Shown in pieces: positions 19,075 through 28,298 of a stretch of 64,000 bases of DNA; position 1 is the stretch's first letter; each line of letters begins with the position of its first letter. The stretch lies in the NCBI GenBank assembly GCA_020634165.1, contig JACKCF010000002.1, positions 1 through 64,000 on the forward strand, read 5' to 3'. A model generated the notes under the pieces. The model was not told the DNA's origin, did no database searches, and saw only the letters and a program-made list of their open reading frames with translations. Position numbers and translations under genes: made by a program. Origin of the DNA: Anaerolineaceae bacterium (lineage in GTDB: Bacteria; Chloroflexota; Anaerolineae; Aggregatilineales; Phototrophicaceae).

Positions 19075-20346
19075 TTACTCCCAACCGGGCAGACCAGCAG
19101 CTATAGCGCCTTGCTCCAGTTGGAGTTGGTACGTCACTGCTGCCTGTTCTGGTGTTGCCTGTCCGCTGACAAGTGTGCCCATAATCACATCGAACTGGAT
19201 TCCGGGCGGACGGTTTGCATCCCATGAAGGACCACTGTTAAAGTCGTAAATTTCCTTGAGTAGGAGGGTAAGTCCTTGGGCATCAGCCGGGTTTTCAAAA
19301 CCTTCCATAACCGGGAAAGTCTGTGACTCATCAATTGTTTCCTGGTAGCCATCGCCTGTGGCATAACGGATAAAGTCTAGTGCTGCTGCCTCACGTGCGG
19401 AGTCGCCGGTCAATGGAGCGTAATATGACCCTGTCGGGCTGGCACCCCACCATGCAGCCGGGCCATTAGACGCGGGGAAGGTCTCGCCAATTGTGCTATC
19501 AGCCAGCTCGGTATCGCCGTCAAACTGCTCGTTCCACAGGGCAGTGACAGGTGGTAAAGCGACCATCGCAGCACCACCTTCAGCGACAACTGATATGCCA
19601 TTCTCGAATGTGGTCGTCGTGATATCCTCGGGGAAGCATCCGTTATTGAGAAGATCACTATAGGCGGTTAAGGCAGCTACGAGTGGGCTATCCGGGGCAT
19701 CAGCAGTGGTTTCCTTATCCAGGAGGGATTGCAGGTAGTCGGTATCCATGTCTGCCAAATACATGACGGGCAGAAGCTGTGTTGGCCAAAGCGAACCACC
19801 ACTTTCCCAGATCGGGATAACATCAGGTGCAACTTCCTTCAAAGTCTCGCAAGCAGCAGCGAGTTCAGTGAAGTTTTGTGGGGGTTCGATACCTGCGTCG
19901 GCGAGAACCTGCTTGTTGTAGTATAAGCCAAATACCTGCGGGAAGGATGTAATCGCGGCATACGTGTGCCCATCTACTGTCCCTAACGCGGGATAGAGAG
20001 CAGGAGCAAGTTCTATGAATGCCTCGTCACTGAGATCCTGAAGATTTTCAGTATTGAGTTGCAATACTGCAGCCGGGGTTGCGTGATATTCCATGATATC
20101 TGGTCGCTCACCAGCAGCCCATCGTGTCAGGACTGCGTTTTCAAAGCCGTCAGCCGGAATGGCAACCAGTTCAACTGCATTGCCAGTTTCCTCTGCCCAG
20201 CGCTCGAAAACGTTGACAAACGCATCAGGAGACGCTGAATTGTACCAGATGGTTAACGTGACGGGTTCGTCTTGGGCCTTTACTGCAGAAATCATCATGA
20301 TGATGAGTGCTGCTACGGCCATAATACGTGTGAGATTTTTTGACAT
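19075..20346 (-). CDS. ABC transporter extracellular sugar-binding protein
   Basis: A 423-residue solute-binding protein of cluster B (MalE/UgpB type). It starts with a signal peptide (MSKNLTRIMAVAALIIMMIS, cleavage near VKA-Q), without a lipobox cysteine. Mature features are VTLTIWYNSASPDAF, AAGERPDIMEYHATP, a YAAITSFPQVFGLYYNKQVL hinge segment and the C-terminal PEQAAVTYQLQLEQG. It delivers sugars to the two permeases just downstream. It is the first gene of the presumptive operon and has a LacI-type operator about 110 bases upstream of its start. Confidence 0.9.
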   Translation of the reverse strand: MSKNLTRIMAVAALIIMMISAVKAQDEPVTLTIWYNSASPDAFVNVFERWAEETGNAVELVAIPADGFENAVLTRWAAGERPDIMEYHATPAAVLQLNTENLQDLSDEAFIELAPALYPALGTVDGHTYAAITSFPQVFGLYYNKQVLADAGIEPPQNFTELAAACETLKEVAPDVIPIWESGGSLWPTQLLPVMYLADMDTDYLQSLLDKETTADAPDSPLVAALTAYSDLLNNGCFPEDITTTTFENGISVVAEGGAAMVALPPVTALWNEQFDGDTELADSTIGETFPASNGPAAWWGASPTGSYYAPLTGDSAREAAALDFIRYATGDGYQETIDESQTFPVMEGFENPADAQGLTLLLKEIYDFNSGPSWDANRPPGIQFDVIMGTLVSGQATPEQAAVTYQLQLEQGAIAAGLPGWE

Positions 20347-20455
20347 TGTATATTCTCCCTAAACATTTGTTTTGAATTAGCCTTATAGATTGATAGTGAT
20401 TACTCAGTTCACCTCCTCATTTGTTAAAACTCTGGGAGCCTAACTACCTGGCTCT

Positions 20456-20474
20456 AACTTACACGAGTAAGTAA
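20456..20474. promoter_or_regulatory. LacI-type operator upstream of the ABC/glycosidase operon
   Basis: AACTTACACGAGTAAGTAA contains the inverted repeat ACTTAC/GTAAGT around a four-base centre. Its reverse complement matches the site at 21596-21614 at 18 of 19 positions. It lies between the lacI gene and the binding-protein gene, where a repressor would block the six-gene operon. The pairing with the neighbouring LacI protein is inferred from position and repetition. Confidence 0.72.
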
Positions 20475-20520
20475 TTGGCTAAAAAAAGTCAGTGTAATCG
20501 TCAATGCTTGCCAATCGAAT

Positions 20521-21537
20521 CTAATCAGGTACAGGACCTGTGGATTCCCTAACTTGAACTTGCCATCCCGCTGTGATGGTTTCACGCTTGCTTTCAGGAT
20601 ATGTTAATCGCTTTACTAATAGTTGCACGGCGTGGCGACCGATTTGTTCAGTATCGCTTCCTACGGTAGTCAGGCTTGGGATCATGTACTTGACATCAGG
20701 GTTATCATCAAAACCTGCGACGGATAAATCGTTTGGTACTGACAGACCAAGGTCGTGAGCAGCACGAATTGCTGCAATCGCCAGAATGTCATTAATTGCC
20801 AGCAATGCTGTTGGTCGATCCGGTTGGCTCAGTATATTCATGGTTGCCTGGTAAGCATCTTCTCGGGATGGGCCACAGTGATATACCCATCGCTCGTCGA
20901 ACGGCAGATTCGCATTCGCAAATGCTTGCCTGTATGCATTTAAGCGATCCAAACCCTGTATTGCGCCCTGGACACCATGCAAAAAAGCAATGTGACGGTG
21001 CCCCAACTCAAATAGGTGATTCATGATGACTACGGTGGCATCATCATATCCATGACGAAGGTAGTCAAAGTCCGAGACAGTCGATGTAATTTCTACGATG
21101 GGGTGCGTTGATTTACGGAGTTGTTGCTTGATTTGGTTTGGGAGTGCACCGAGCTCAATGACCAATATCAGCCCATCTACACGTTGTTCAGCTAATTCAC
21201 TTATCCTCTGATTCTCTTGTGTAGCATTAAGTGCGCTATTCGCTAATAAAACCTTGTAACCAGCTTCATTTGCTTCACGGGAAATACCATTGAGTATTCC
21301 CCATTGGAAAGGGTTGTCATAAAGTGAAAGCATCACACCGATTGTTTTGGTATCACCGCTACGAAGTGCCTGAGCGCCTGCATTAATGACATAGCCTAAT
21401 TCATTGATTGCGTTCATCACCCGGCGGCGTGTGTCATCGGTTATACCCTGTGTATCGACACCATTTATGACATAAGATACTGTTGCTCTTGAAACACCTG
21501 CTAAACGCGCAACATCTGTCTGTGTCGGTTTCTTCAT
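20521..21537 (-). CDS. LacI-family transcriptional repressor
   Basis: A 338-residue regulator. The DNA-binding headpiece is clear (MKKPTQTDVARLAGVSRATV then SYVINGVD and the hinge region up to residue 60), followed by the periplasmic-binding-like effector domain (KTIGVMLSLYDNPFQWGILN, GLILVIELG, LGHRHIAFLHG, LLAINDILAIAAI, LSVAGFDDNPDV). An in-frame GTG six codons earlier exists, but ATG at 21537 fits the usual headpiece length. It is divergent from GH78 and upstream of the ABC operon. The two matching operators around it suggest it represses both and itself, relieved by a sugar from the polysaccharide. Confidence 0.92.
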   Translation of the reverse strand: MKKPTQTDVARLAGVSRATVSYVINGVDTQGITDDTRRRVMNAINELGYVINAGAQALRSGDTKTIGVMLSLYDNPFQWGILNGISREANEAGYKVLLANSALNATQENQRISELAEQRVDGLILVIELGALPNQIKQQLRKSTHPIVEITSTVSDFDYLRHGYDDATVVIMNHLFELGHRHIAFLHGVQGAIQGLDRLNAYRQAFANANLPFDERWVYHCGPSREDAYQATMNILSQPDRPTALLAINDILAIAAIRAAHDLGLSVPNDLSVAGFDDNPDVKYMIPSLTTVGSDTEQIGRHAVQLLVKRLTYPESKRETITAGWQVQVRESTGPVPD

Positions 21538-21595
21538 CACACAATACCAATTCACGAAAATACTTTTGCGATAAATCTAGTTACTTGATACAATT

Positions 21596-21614
21596 TTACT
21601 TACTCGTGTAAGCT
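21596..21614. promoter_or_regulatory. LacI-type operator between lacI and the GH78 gene
   Basis: TTACTTACTCGTGTAAGCT is the reverse-orientation copy of the site at 20456-20474, differing at one base. It lies 52 bases before the GH78 start and 58 bases before the lacI start, so it can control both divergent promoters. A possible -35 TTGATA is at about 21585. Confidence 0.72.
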
Positions 21615-21665
21615 AAACATAACAAGTTTTTACTATAGTGTCAAGTACTTTGAGAAAGATTGTTT

Positions 21666-24407
21666 ATGACAACCATCACAAACCCTCAATGTGAATATCG
21701 GACGAACCCTATGGGTATTGATGTACAAAAGCCTCGTTTCAGTTGGAAAATGGAGACAAATCGTCAGGGCGCACATCAGACCGCTTATCGTATATTTTTT
21801 GCAACTGACAAAAATCTGTTAAATGAAAATGAGGCGGATTGTTGGGATACGGGAAAAGTTGAGACAGACCAAAGTGTACAAATCATATATGAAGGTCAAG
21901 CCTTGGTTTCTCGCCAGCGTGTGTACTGGAAAGTGCAAGTATGGGATGAGACCAATAGCGTAAGTGAAAGTGATGTTGCCTGGTTTGAGATGGGCTTGCT
22001 TGAATCAGAGGATTGGCAAGCCAAGTGGATAGGTGCCAACCTCGCTGGTAATTCTGAAACCATGATCCCCGTACCTTACTTCCGAAAAGGCTTTGCAATA
22101 TCAGAGGAGCCTGTGTCTGCACGTCTGTACATCACCGCTCTAGGTGTATTTGAGTGTTCAATAAACGGTGAACGTGTTGGTGAAGATATATTTTCTCCCG
22201 GATGGACAGATTACGGAAAACGAGTCCAATACCTGACTTACGATGTAATGAAGCATTTGCGATCAGGTGATAATGTTATCGGTACAATACTTGGCGATGG
22301 ATGGGCAGCAGGTTATATCGGATGGACGGGAAGACAGAGTTATGTTGATCGCCCACGAATTCTTGCACAACTAGTAATCACGTTTAACAATGGACAGACT
22401 CAAACAATTGTTACTGATAGTTCGTGGACTTATCAGTTTGGTCCAATTATTTATAGTGATTTTCAAATGGGTGAGGCATACGATTCCCGTAAGGAACTCG
22501 TTGCTTGGGATACACGCTATGCGAGTCCATCCGACTGGATACAAGTTGAGGTATTCCAACATCCTGATATTGCTCTGACCGCACAGACTGGCCCAACAGT
22601 TCGCCGTATTCAGGAGCTTGTCCCAACAGCAGAGCCTCTTAAAACTGCACCATTACGATGGCTGTTTGACCTTGGTCAAAATATGGTTGGACGAGTGCGA
22701 TTCCAAGGTGCTGCGCCCGCTGGAACAACCGTCACATTTCGCTTCGCTGAAATCCTTGATGAAAATGGTGCACTTTACACCGCAAATTTGCGAACTGCAA
22801 ATGCAACAGATTCCTATACTTTTAAAGGAAATGGTAAGGAAACTTGGGAGGCGAAATTCACATTTCATGGTTTCCGATATGTTGAAATTGAGGGCTATAT
22901 CGGTGATGTCACCAGAGATACGATCACAGGCATTGTCCTGCATTCAGCGATGGAACAAACAGGCACTTTTGATTGTTCTGACCCATTACTAAACCAACTT
23001 CAACGGAATATCTTCTGGGGTCAAAAAGGAAATTTCCTCGAACTTCCAACAGATTGCCCCCAGAGGGATGAACGTTTAGGGTGGACTGGCGATATTCAGG
23101 TATTCTCAGAGACAGCAGCGTTCAACATGGATATTGCTGGTTTTATGACACGCTGGGCACAAAACGTCCAGGATGCACAAAATCCAGATGGATCAATTCC
23201 TGCTGTTGTGCCCTATGCCTCGAACCTGCAAACAGATGGAGGGCCAGCATGGTCCGATGCCGCTATCATTTGTATCTGGATAGTCTATATGTATTACGGA
23301 GATGTGCGTATTCTGGAGCAACATTATGGGACAATGAAATACTTTATGGATTTTCTGGTTGAAACTAGTCCCAATCACATTCGATGTGCACCGGATTACG
23401 AGGGCTGGCCTGGGTTTGGCGACTGGTTATCGGTTAATGCGAGTACTCCGCGTGACCTGATCGGGACAGCTTTTCTCGCCTATGATGCCAGCTTGATGGC
23501 AAGAATTGCGGCCATCATCAATAAACCAGAAGATGTAGAACGTTATCAACAATTGTTTAATGATACAAAACAGGCCTTTTGTGACCGCTATCTCGCTGGA
23601 AGCAATGTACCGATTGTCGCAATACAACCGTCAGCGATGCGTCGTGAGATGGATGATGCAGACCGTATTTCTCAGGGGAATCTGGAGCGGGTTGATTATG
23701 GCGAAATAGCGTCTGAAGTGTTCAATACGGATCTATTCACTCCCACGCAAACAGCATATGTGCTTGCTTTGTATTTTGACCTATTGCCCGAAGATCTACG
23801 TACAAAAGCTGTTAACGAGCTTGTTGCAGATATAAAGCGGCGCGGTATGCATCTCTCTACTGGTTTCGTCGGTACTCCCTATCTTAATCACGTCCTCAGT
23901 GAGAATGGGCAGTTGGACGTAGCCTATGAGTTATTGCACCAAAAGACATGGCCTTCCTGGTTGTACGCTGTAACACAAGGCGCAACAACAATCTGGGAGC
24001 GTTGGGATGGATGGACTGAAGAAAATGGATTCCAGACACCAGAAATGAATTCATTCAATCATTACGCTTATGGTGCAATTGGCGCATGGATGTATCGGAC
24101 GATCGCAGGCGTTAACATTGATCCCGATCAACCCGCATACAAAAACATTTCGCTATCCCCACAACCGGGCGGTGGCTTAAAATACGCTCGCGCCACCCTC
24201 AAGACAGCTTATGGTGAGCTAGTGTCACACTGGCAATTTGATGCAGACACATTTAAGTACGATGTAGTCATTCCACCCAATTCAACAGCAAGTGTGATTT
24301 TGCCATTTGATGGCAATATTTTCCTAAACGGCGAACGTACACAAGGTACTTGCCATAAGTTGATGGCGGGTGAGTATACATTTGAGGTCACGCAGGTCGT
24401 ATCGTAA
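21666..24407 (+). CDS. GH78 alpha-L-rhamnosidase
   Basis: A 913-residue protein with the multidomain order of bacterial alpha-L-rhamnosidases: an N-terminal fibronectin-like module (NPMGIDVQKPRFSW), two beta-sandwich domains (FRKGFAISEEPVSARLYITA, SINGERVGEDIFSPGWTDYG), the concanavalin-like segment (LRWLFDLGQNMVGRVRF), and the (alpha/alpha)6 barrel with CPQRDERLGWTGD, the family signature carrying catalytic acidic residues, and later TTIWERWDGW. It hydrolyses terminal alpha-L-rhamnose from pectin, gums or glycosides. There is no signal peptide, so it acts on imported oligosaccharide. GAGAAAG seven bases before ATG 21666 decides this start over the TTG at 21660. Confidence 0.93.
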   Translation: MTTITNPQCEYRTNPMGIDVQKPRFSWKMETNRQGAHQTAYRIFFATDKNLLNENEADCWDTGKVETDQSVQIIYEGQALVSRQRVYWKVQVWDETNSVSESDVAWFEMGLLESEDWQAKWIGANLAGNSETMIPVPYFRKGFAISEEPVSARLYITALGVFECSINGERVGEDIFSPGWTDYGKRVQYLTYDVMKHLRSGDNVIGTILGDGWAAGYIGWTGRQSYVDRPRILAQLVITFNNGQTQTIVTDSSWTYQFGPIIYSDFQMGEAYDSRKELVAWDTRYASPSDWIQVEVFQHPDIALTAQTGPTVRRIQELVPTAEPLKTAPLRWLFDLGQNMVGRVRFQGAAPAGTTVTFRFAEILDENGALYTANLRTANATDSYTFKGNGKETWEAKFTFHGFRYVEIEGYIGDVTRDTITGIVLHSAMEQTGTFDCSDPLLNQLQRNIFWGQKGNFLELPTDCPQRDERLGWTGDIQVFSETAAFNMDIAGFMTRWAQNVQDAQNPDGSIPAVVPYASNLQTDGGPAWSDAAIICIWIVYMYYGDVRILEQHYGTMKYFMDFLVETSPNHIRCAPDYEGWPGFGDWLSVNASTPRDLIGTAFLAYDASLMARIAAIINKPEDVERYQQLFNDTKQAFCDRYLAGSNVPIVAIQPSAMRREMDDADRISQGNLERVDYGEIASEVFNTDLFTPTQTAYVLALYFDLLPEDLRTKAVNELVADIKRRGMHLSTGFVGTPYLNHVLSENGQLDVAYELLHQKTWPSWLYAVTQGATTIWERWDGWTEENGFQTPEMNSFNHYAYGAIGAWMYRTIAGVNIDPDQPAYKNISLSPQPGGGLKYARATLKTAYGELVSHWQFDADTFKYDVVIPPNSTASVILPFDGNIFLNGERTQGTCHKLMAGEYTFEVTQVVS

Positions 24408-24452
24408 TCCTCGCTATGCGGGGTAAAACTACGCCCGAAAGGTTCTATACAA

Positions 24453-25736
24453 ATGCAATTCGATTTGTTATCGCCCCGTCAACAACTTGTGCGAATCATG
24501 CAGCGTATCTATTACGGTGGTTTGACTACGCTGTCAGGTGGAAATCTATCGATCCGGGATAACGACGACACTATTTGGATTACGCCAAGTGGAATTGATA
24601 AGGGCAAACTCATTGATAAAGATATGGTGGCTGTCTACCCGGATGGCAGCTACGCGGGTTTGCATAAACCATCATCTGAGTTGCCGTTTCATGAGGCAAT
24701 CTACAAAGCACGCCCCGATCTTAGGGCAATTGTACACGCTCATACCCCAGCTCTGGTTGCATTTAGTATTGTCCGTAAGGTACCAGATACACGAATTATC
24801 CCGCAAGCACATCGTATTTGCGGACAAGTTGGCTACGCTCCATATGCCTTACCAGGTAGTGGAATCTTGGGTGAAAACATTTCAAATACCTTCGCTCAGG
24901 GTTTTAATGCTATTTTGCTGGAAAATCATGGTGTGGTGACAGCAGACGCAACGCTCCTGGATGCTTTCCAAAGATTGGAAACTCTCGACTTTTGTGCCCG
25001 CAGCCAGATGTATGCTCAGAGCTTCGGCGAAATTTCCAACTTAACTAAGGATGAATTAGATTTATTCGAACATCGAGACAATCACCTACCCGTGTTTATG
25101 CCCGACCAACACTCCAGTTATGAGCGAGAACAACGTGAAAAAGTTGTGGACATCGTTCACCGAGCTTGTGAGCGCAGTCTCATGATAAGCACCGAAGGTG
25201 TTGTATCAGCGAGGATAAATGACCAATCATTCTTGATAACTCCTACAGGTGTAGATCGTCCCTCAGTTGATTTGGAAAGTTTGGTACTTGTCAGCGAGGG
25301 TAAACAGGAAATGGGTAAACTGGCAAGTCGTTCGGTTCTCCTCCACCAAGAAATCTATAAGTCTAATCCCGATGTGAACGCGATCATTACAGCACAATCC
25401 CCTTATGCAACAGCATTTACAATCTCCGAGAGATCATTTGATACAAAAACTATCCCGGAGAGCTATATCATGTTATTAGAAACACCGAAGCTATCGTTTG
25501 GTGTGCAATACAAGCAACCTGCGGAAGTCTCAAAGATCATTGCTTTGGGCAATCCTGTTGTGCTCTTGCAAAATGATTGTGTTCTGACGACGGGGACTAC
25601 GTTGTTAAATGCCTTTGACCGACTTGAAGTAGCAGAGTTCACAGCACGTTCATTGGTTGAATCTTTCTCGATCGGGGATTTAGTTCCTATTGGAAACGAA
25701 GAAATTCAAGCATTAAAAGATAAGTTTTTGACTTGA
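24453..25736 (+). CDS. Tandem class II aldolase/adducin-domain protein
   Basis: A 427-residue protein made of two class II aldolase domains. The first (about 1-200) looks active: SSELPFHEAIY with E76 and H80, the metal-binding HAHTP at 95-99, and a third histidine in LENHGVV. Family enzymes split L-fuculose-1-phosphate or L-rhamnulose-1-phosphate into dihydroxyacetone phosphate and lactaldehyde, which would suit rhamnose freed by the preceding GH78 enzyme. The second domain (about 225-420) aligns with the first but reads TAQSP where HAHTP is expected and LQNDCVL in place of LENHGV, so its metal site is lost. It is probably a structural or regulatory domain. It lies 45 bases after GH78, likely in one operon. 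No kinase or isomerase is nearby. Confidence 0.85.
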   Translation: MQFDLLSPRQQLVRIMQRIYYGGLTTLSGGNLSIRDNDDTIWITPSGIDKGKLIDKDMVAVYPDGSYAGLHKPSSELPFHEAIYKARPDLRAIVHAHTPALVAFSIVRKVPDTRIIPQAHRICGQVGYAPYALPGSGILGENISNTFAQGFNAILLENHGVVTADATLLDAFQRLETLDFCARSQMYAQSFGEISNLTKDELDLFEHRDNHLPVFMPDQHSSYEREQREKVVDIVHRACERSLMISTEGVVSARINDQSFLITPTGVDRPSVDLESLVLVSEGKQEMGKLASRSVLLHQEIYKSNPDVNAIITAQSPYATAFTISERSFDTKTIPESYIMLLETPKLSFGVQYKQPAEVSKIIALGNPVVLLQNDCVLTTGTTLLNAFDRLEVAEFTARSLVESFSIGDLVPIGNEEIQALKDKFLT

Positions 25737-25739
25737 CAA

Positions 25740-26726
25740 TCATTTTATGTTGTCGAACCACCTTGTTGCCTTACTTTTACTCAGATTCACAATGATCTGT
25801 TGCAGATCTTCGTGTCCCTGCATTTTGGAAGTTATTTGCTTTTTCAGCAGAGACTCATTATTCAGGAACGGAAGATTATCTAATACATAAATCACTGCTG
25901 CATGTATTCTGACATGAATATCTCCTTCCTTGGTGGTGAAATTTGGTTCAACTATTTCCAGCTCTCGTGCGATGAGCAAGCATAGATGATGAAGCTTTCT
26001 ATAGCGAATGACGTGTACTGGATACAGCGTCTTATAAAGCCATGTATCGGGCGCCGTGACAATCGCTAAACATAGTATAGATATGGAGCTACATCCATAT
26101 GCCAAGATTTGCCAGATAGAGTAGACGTTGCTCGCTTGCAACGAAAGCCCGTATATAGCAGCAAGCACGTTAAAAATTACACAAGCAAATAAGAAGAACT
26201 GCAAAAGGGATTGCCAGAAGTGATGTGCCAGGGCGATATCACTCATCATCTGTGTATTACCTCCAGCGGTACCTAGAACAACAAACGCCGGAATATTGCC
26301 AAAAAATATTATTAGATGGCTGCACCAGTAGATTGTTGAATACGGTGTGTTTTGAAGGATTATCATCAGCGACAAGTTGAGTGCTTCGGCAAGCAACAAA
26401 CTAACGAATGTAATTCGAACAAGCGTGACATGCAGAAGCTTCTTCAAGCTGATGGTATAAAGTGCTGCTACAAAAAAGTACAGGGAGGTCCGCGCAATCA
26501 TTGCAAATGGAACATTCCATTGAGGTAGAACTATGGTATCCAATCTCTGAAGGACATAATAGCTGTTGAACAGATAACCAAAACCCGTCAGATAGGCACT
26601 CAGCCATAACATCAACCATGGAAATCGTAGGAATTGGGGATCACGCCCATGCCCAAGCAAGCGTGATACATAATAGGACCACCAGACAATACCCAATCCG
26701 ATGTATATTTGCTCGATGACATTCAT
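25740..26726 (-). CDS. Polytopic membrane protein with cytoplasmic tail (MAB_1171c-like)
   Basis: A 328-residue protein with about seven hydrophobic helices in its first 230 residues (IYIGLGIVWWSYYVSRLLG, then YFFVAALYTI, ITFVSLLLAEAL, HLIIFFGNIPAFVVLG, FFLFACVIFNVLAAIYG, ILAYGCSSISILCLAIV) and then a soluble tail of about 100 residues (RYRKLHHLCLLIARELEI, AAVIYVLDNLP). This topology and its gene company match a family often named MAB_1171c putative transporter in Actinobacteria, where it is found beside ImmA/IrrE-like and XRE genes. Function is not established. ATG at 26726 is preferred over the upstream TTG. The order XRE, methyltransferase, peptidase, membrane protein suggests one operon. 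Confidence 0.65.
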   Translation of the reverse strand: MNVIEQIYIGLGIVWWSYYVSRLLGHGRDPQFLRFPWLMLWLSAYLTGFGYLFNSYYVLQRLDTIVLPQWNVPFAMIARTSLYFFVAALYTISLKKLLHVTLVRITFVSLLLAEALNLSLMIILQNTPYSTIYWCSHLIIFFGNIPAFVVLGTAGGNTQMMSDIALAHHFWQSLLQFFLFACVIFNVLAAIYGLSLQASNVYSIWQILAYGCSSISILCLAIVTAPDTWLYKTLYPVHVIRYRKLHHLCLLIARELEIVEPNFTTKEGDIHVRIHAAVIYVLDNLPFLNNESLLKKQITSKMQGHEDLQQIIVNLSKSKATRWFDNIK

Positions 26727-26738
26727 GAAGCACAAGCA

Positions 26739-27350
26739 TCAAAGTTGATCAAATGGCGGGAAGAGATTCGTATTGGTTGTCTTTACTAGATAGCGCCGAA
26801 AACTATGTTGTCTGATTCGAGAGAGTAGGAGATTTGCAAACTGCTCGGCTTCCTGCTCTTCAACGCCAATGGCATTGCGTGTCCGACAATGCCCAACCAT
26901 GTTTTTTAGCAAGGCAGCTAGCTCGTCAGGTAAATTAGCTCCCCGAACACGATACCCTTGGTGCTTGAGAACAATATGGGCTGATTCATGAACGACCGTA
27001 TGGTTCTGAATCAGAGGATGCTTGCCCATATTGTAGAAAATAAAATCCTGTTCATGCGCGTGAACATAGGCTCCAGAAAGCGACTCTGAGAAAGGTATTG
27101 CCACCAGATCAATTTCACGATTCAGTGCGTGCCGAAGATGGTCAACATAATTCGGAATGGAAAATGTATCAGGTTGATAACCTAGTGCATCAATGACCGA
27201 AACCAAATCCGAATCCGTAGATAATCCTGTTCCACTGTCGATTTGTGCCTGTCGCGGTGCAAGTCTAGTTCCTGATTGACTGCGGCCAGTTTTTTCCTCG
27301 ATGTGACGCAACATCAAAACCAGATCATTTTGATTGATAGATAGCAGCAT
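26739..27350 (-). CDS. ImmA/IrrE-like metallopeptidase domain protein
   Basis: A 203-residue protein with a zinc-peptidase motif HESAH (H121, E122, H125) in HTVVHESAHIVLKHQG, preceded by a strand-rich region (FIFYNMGKHPLIQNH). ImmA/IrrE-type peptidases cleave XRE-type repressors in mobile elements and stress responses. The XRE gene two positions upstream in the same operon is the natural candidate substrate. GGAG precedes the ATG. The following membrane-protein gene starts 12 bases after its stop, so the genes are co-translated. Catalytic activity is inferred from the motif alone. Confidence 0.8.
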   Translation of the reverse strand: MLLSINQNDLVLMLRHIEEKTGRSQSGTRLAPRQAQIDSGTGLSTDSDLVSVIDALGYQPDTFSIPNYVDHLRHALNREIDLVAIPFSESLSGAYVHAHEQDFIFYNMGKHPLIQNHTVVHESAHIVLKHQGYRVRGANLPDELAALLKNMVGHCRTRNAIGVEEQEAEQFANLLLSRIRQHSFRRYLVKTTNTNLFPPFDQL

Positions 27351-27371
27351 GATACAAACTCCGTAACAACC

Positions 27372-28292
27372 TCAACCTACGTTTTTTTGGAGAACAATCC
27401 GGTAGTAGCCCTGATAACCTTGTCCTACCATGTATGGCATCAACAGTGCAGCAATTGCATTTTGAGCCATTTCTCTTGGTAACAATAAGCGTGAAACGTC
27501 AAACAATCCAGGAACGGATCGCCAAAAAGTCAGAATCTTACGAAGTCTTTTCAGGTTAGGCATGATCTGATTGGCAAGATCGGTACATTCCCCAACCACG
27601 AAATTCTGACGGTGTGCTTCATCTAGAAAATCCGATATGAGAATAGCTTCGTCAATTGCCATACTCTTCTCAATCAGGCGACGCGCCAGATACTCGTCCT
27701 CTGTGAGTTTGGCCGAAGGTACAACACGAAAGCCATCAAATAGAATGAACGATCCTCCAGACTTGAGTACGCGCCATGCTTCTGCCAGCACATTGCCTAT
27801 GTTGTCGGAATGACAAACGCTCTCGACATCATAAAGTATATTGAACAATTCATCTGTAAAGGGCAAATAATGGAAGTCCGCGTTGGTGACGGTTGCATTT
27901 GGATATTTTCTAACTGCATGGCGTGACTGTCGTGTGTGTGAGGGCGTGAGATCGACACCGAAGAACTGATTGGCTGGTTGGGCTACTGCTAGCTTCCGCA
28001 GATTAAAACCAGCGCCACAGCCCAGTTCCAGCACGATCATATTGGGTTGATCCATTAGGTCACTGAGTTGCTGAACCTGGGCATTATAGTCGGAAAAACG
28101 GAAATGACCATCTTCGGAGAGCGACATGTGCACCGCACCATCCAGCGAATGAAGCAGCCGATAGGCAAGGCTGCTGCGCGTGTAGTAGCGTTGAATGTCC
28201 TGATGTGATACTGAATGGCTGAGTAGTTCATCAACATTAAAATGCCGATGAATCCAGTCCAAATCTCGTTTCAGTGCATCCGGGCCCGACAT
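27372..28292 (-). CDS. Class I SAM-dependent methyltransferase
   Basis: A 306-residue protein. The SAM-binding glycine loop VLELGCGAGFN is at about 87-97, followed by FFGVDLTPSHTRQSRHAV, NADFHYLPFTDELFNILYDVESVCHSDNI and the post-motif AWRVLKSGGSFILFDGFR. This is the UbiE/sterol/small-molecule type Rossmann methyltransferase. The helical N-terminal 75 residues may cap the substrate site. It starts six bases after the XRE gene ends, so they form one operon. The substrate is unknown; with the XRE/peptidase/membrane-protein company, signalling or modification of a small compound is possible but unproven. Confidence 0.85.
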   Translation of the reverse strand: MSGPDALKRDLDWIHRHFNVDELLSHSVSHQDIQRYYTRSSLAYRLLHSLDGAVHMSLSEDGHFRFSDYNAQVQQLSDLMDQPNMIVLELGCGAGFNLRKLAVAQPANQFFGVDLTPSHTRQSRHAVRKYPNATVTNADFHYLPFTDELFNILYDVESVCHSDNIGNVLAEAWRVLKSGGSFILFDGFRVVPSAKLTEDEYLARRLIEKSMAIDEAILISDFLDEAHRQNFVVGECTDLANQIMPNLKRLRKILTFWRSVPGLFDVSRLLLPREMAQNAIAALLMPYMVGQGYQGYYRIVLQKNVG

Positions 28293-28298
28293 GGGATT

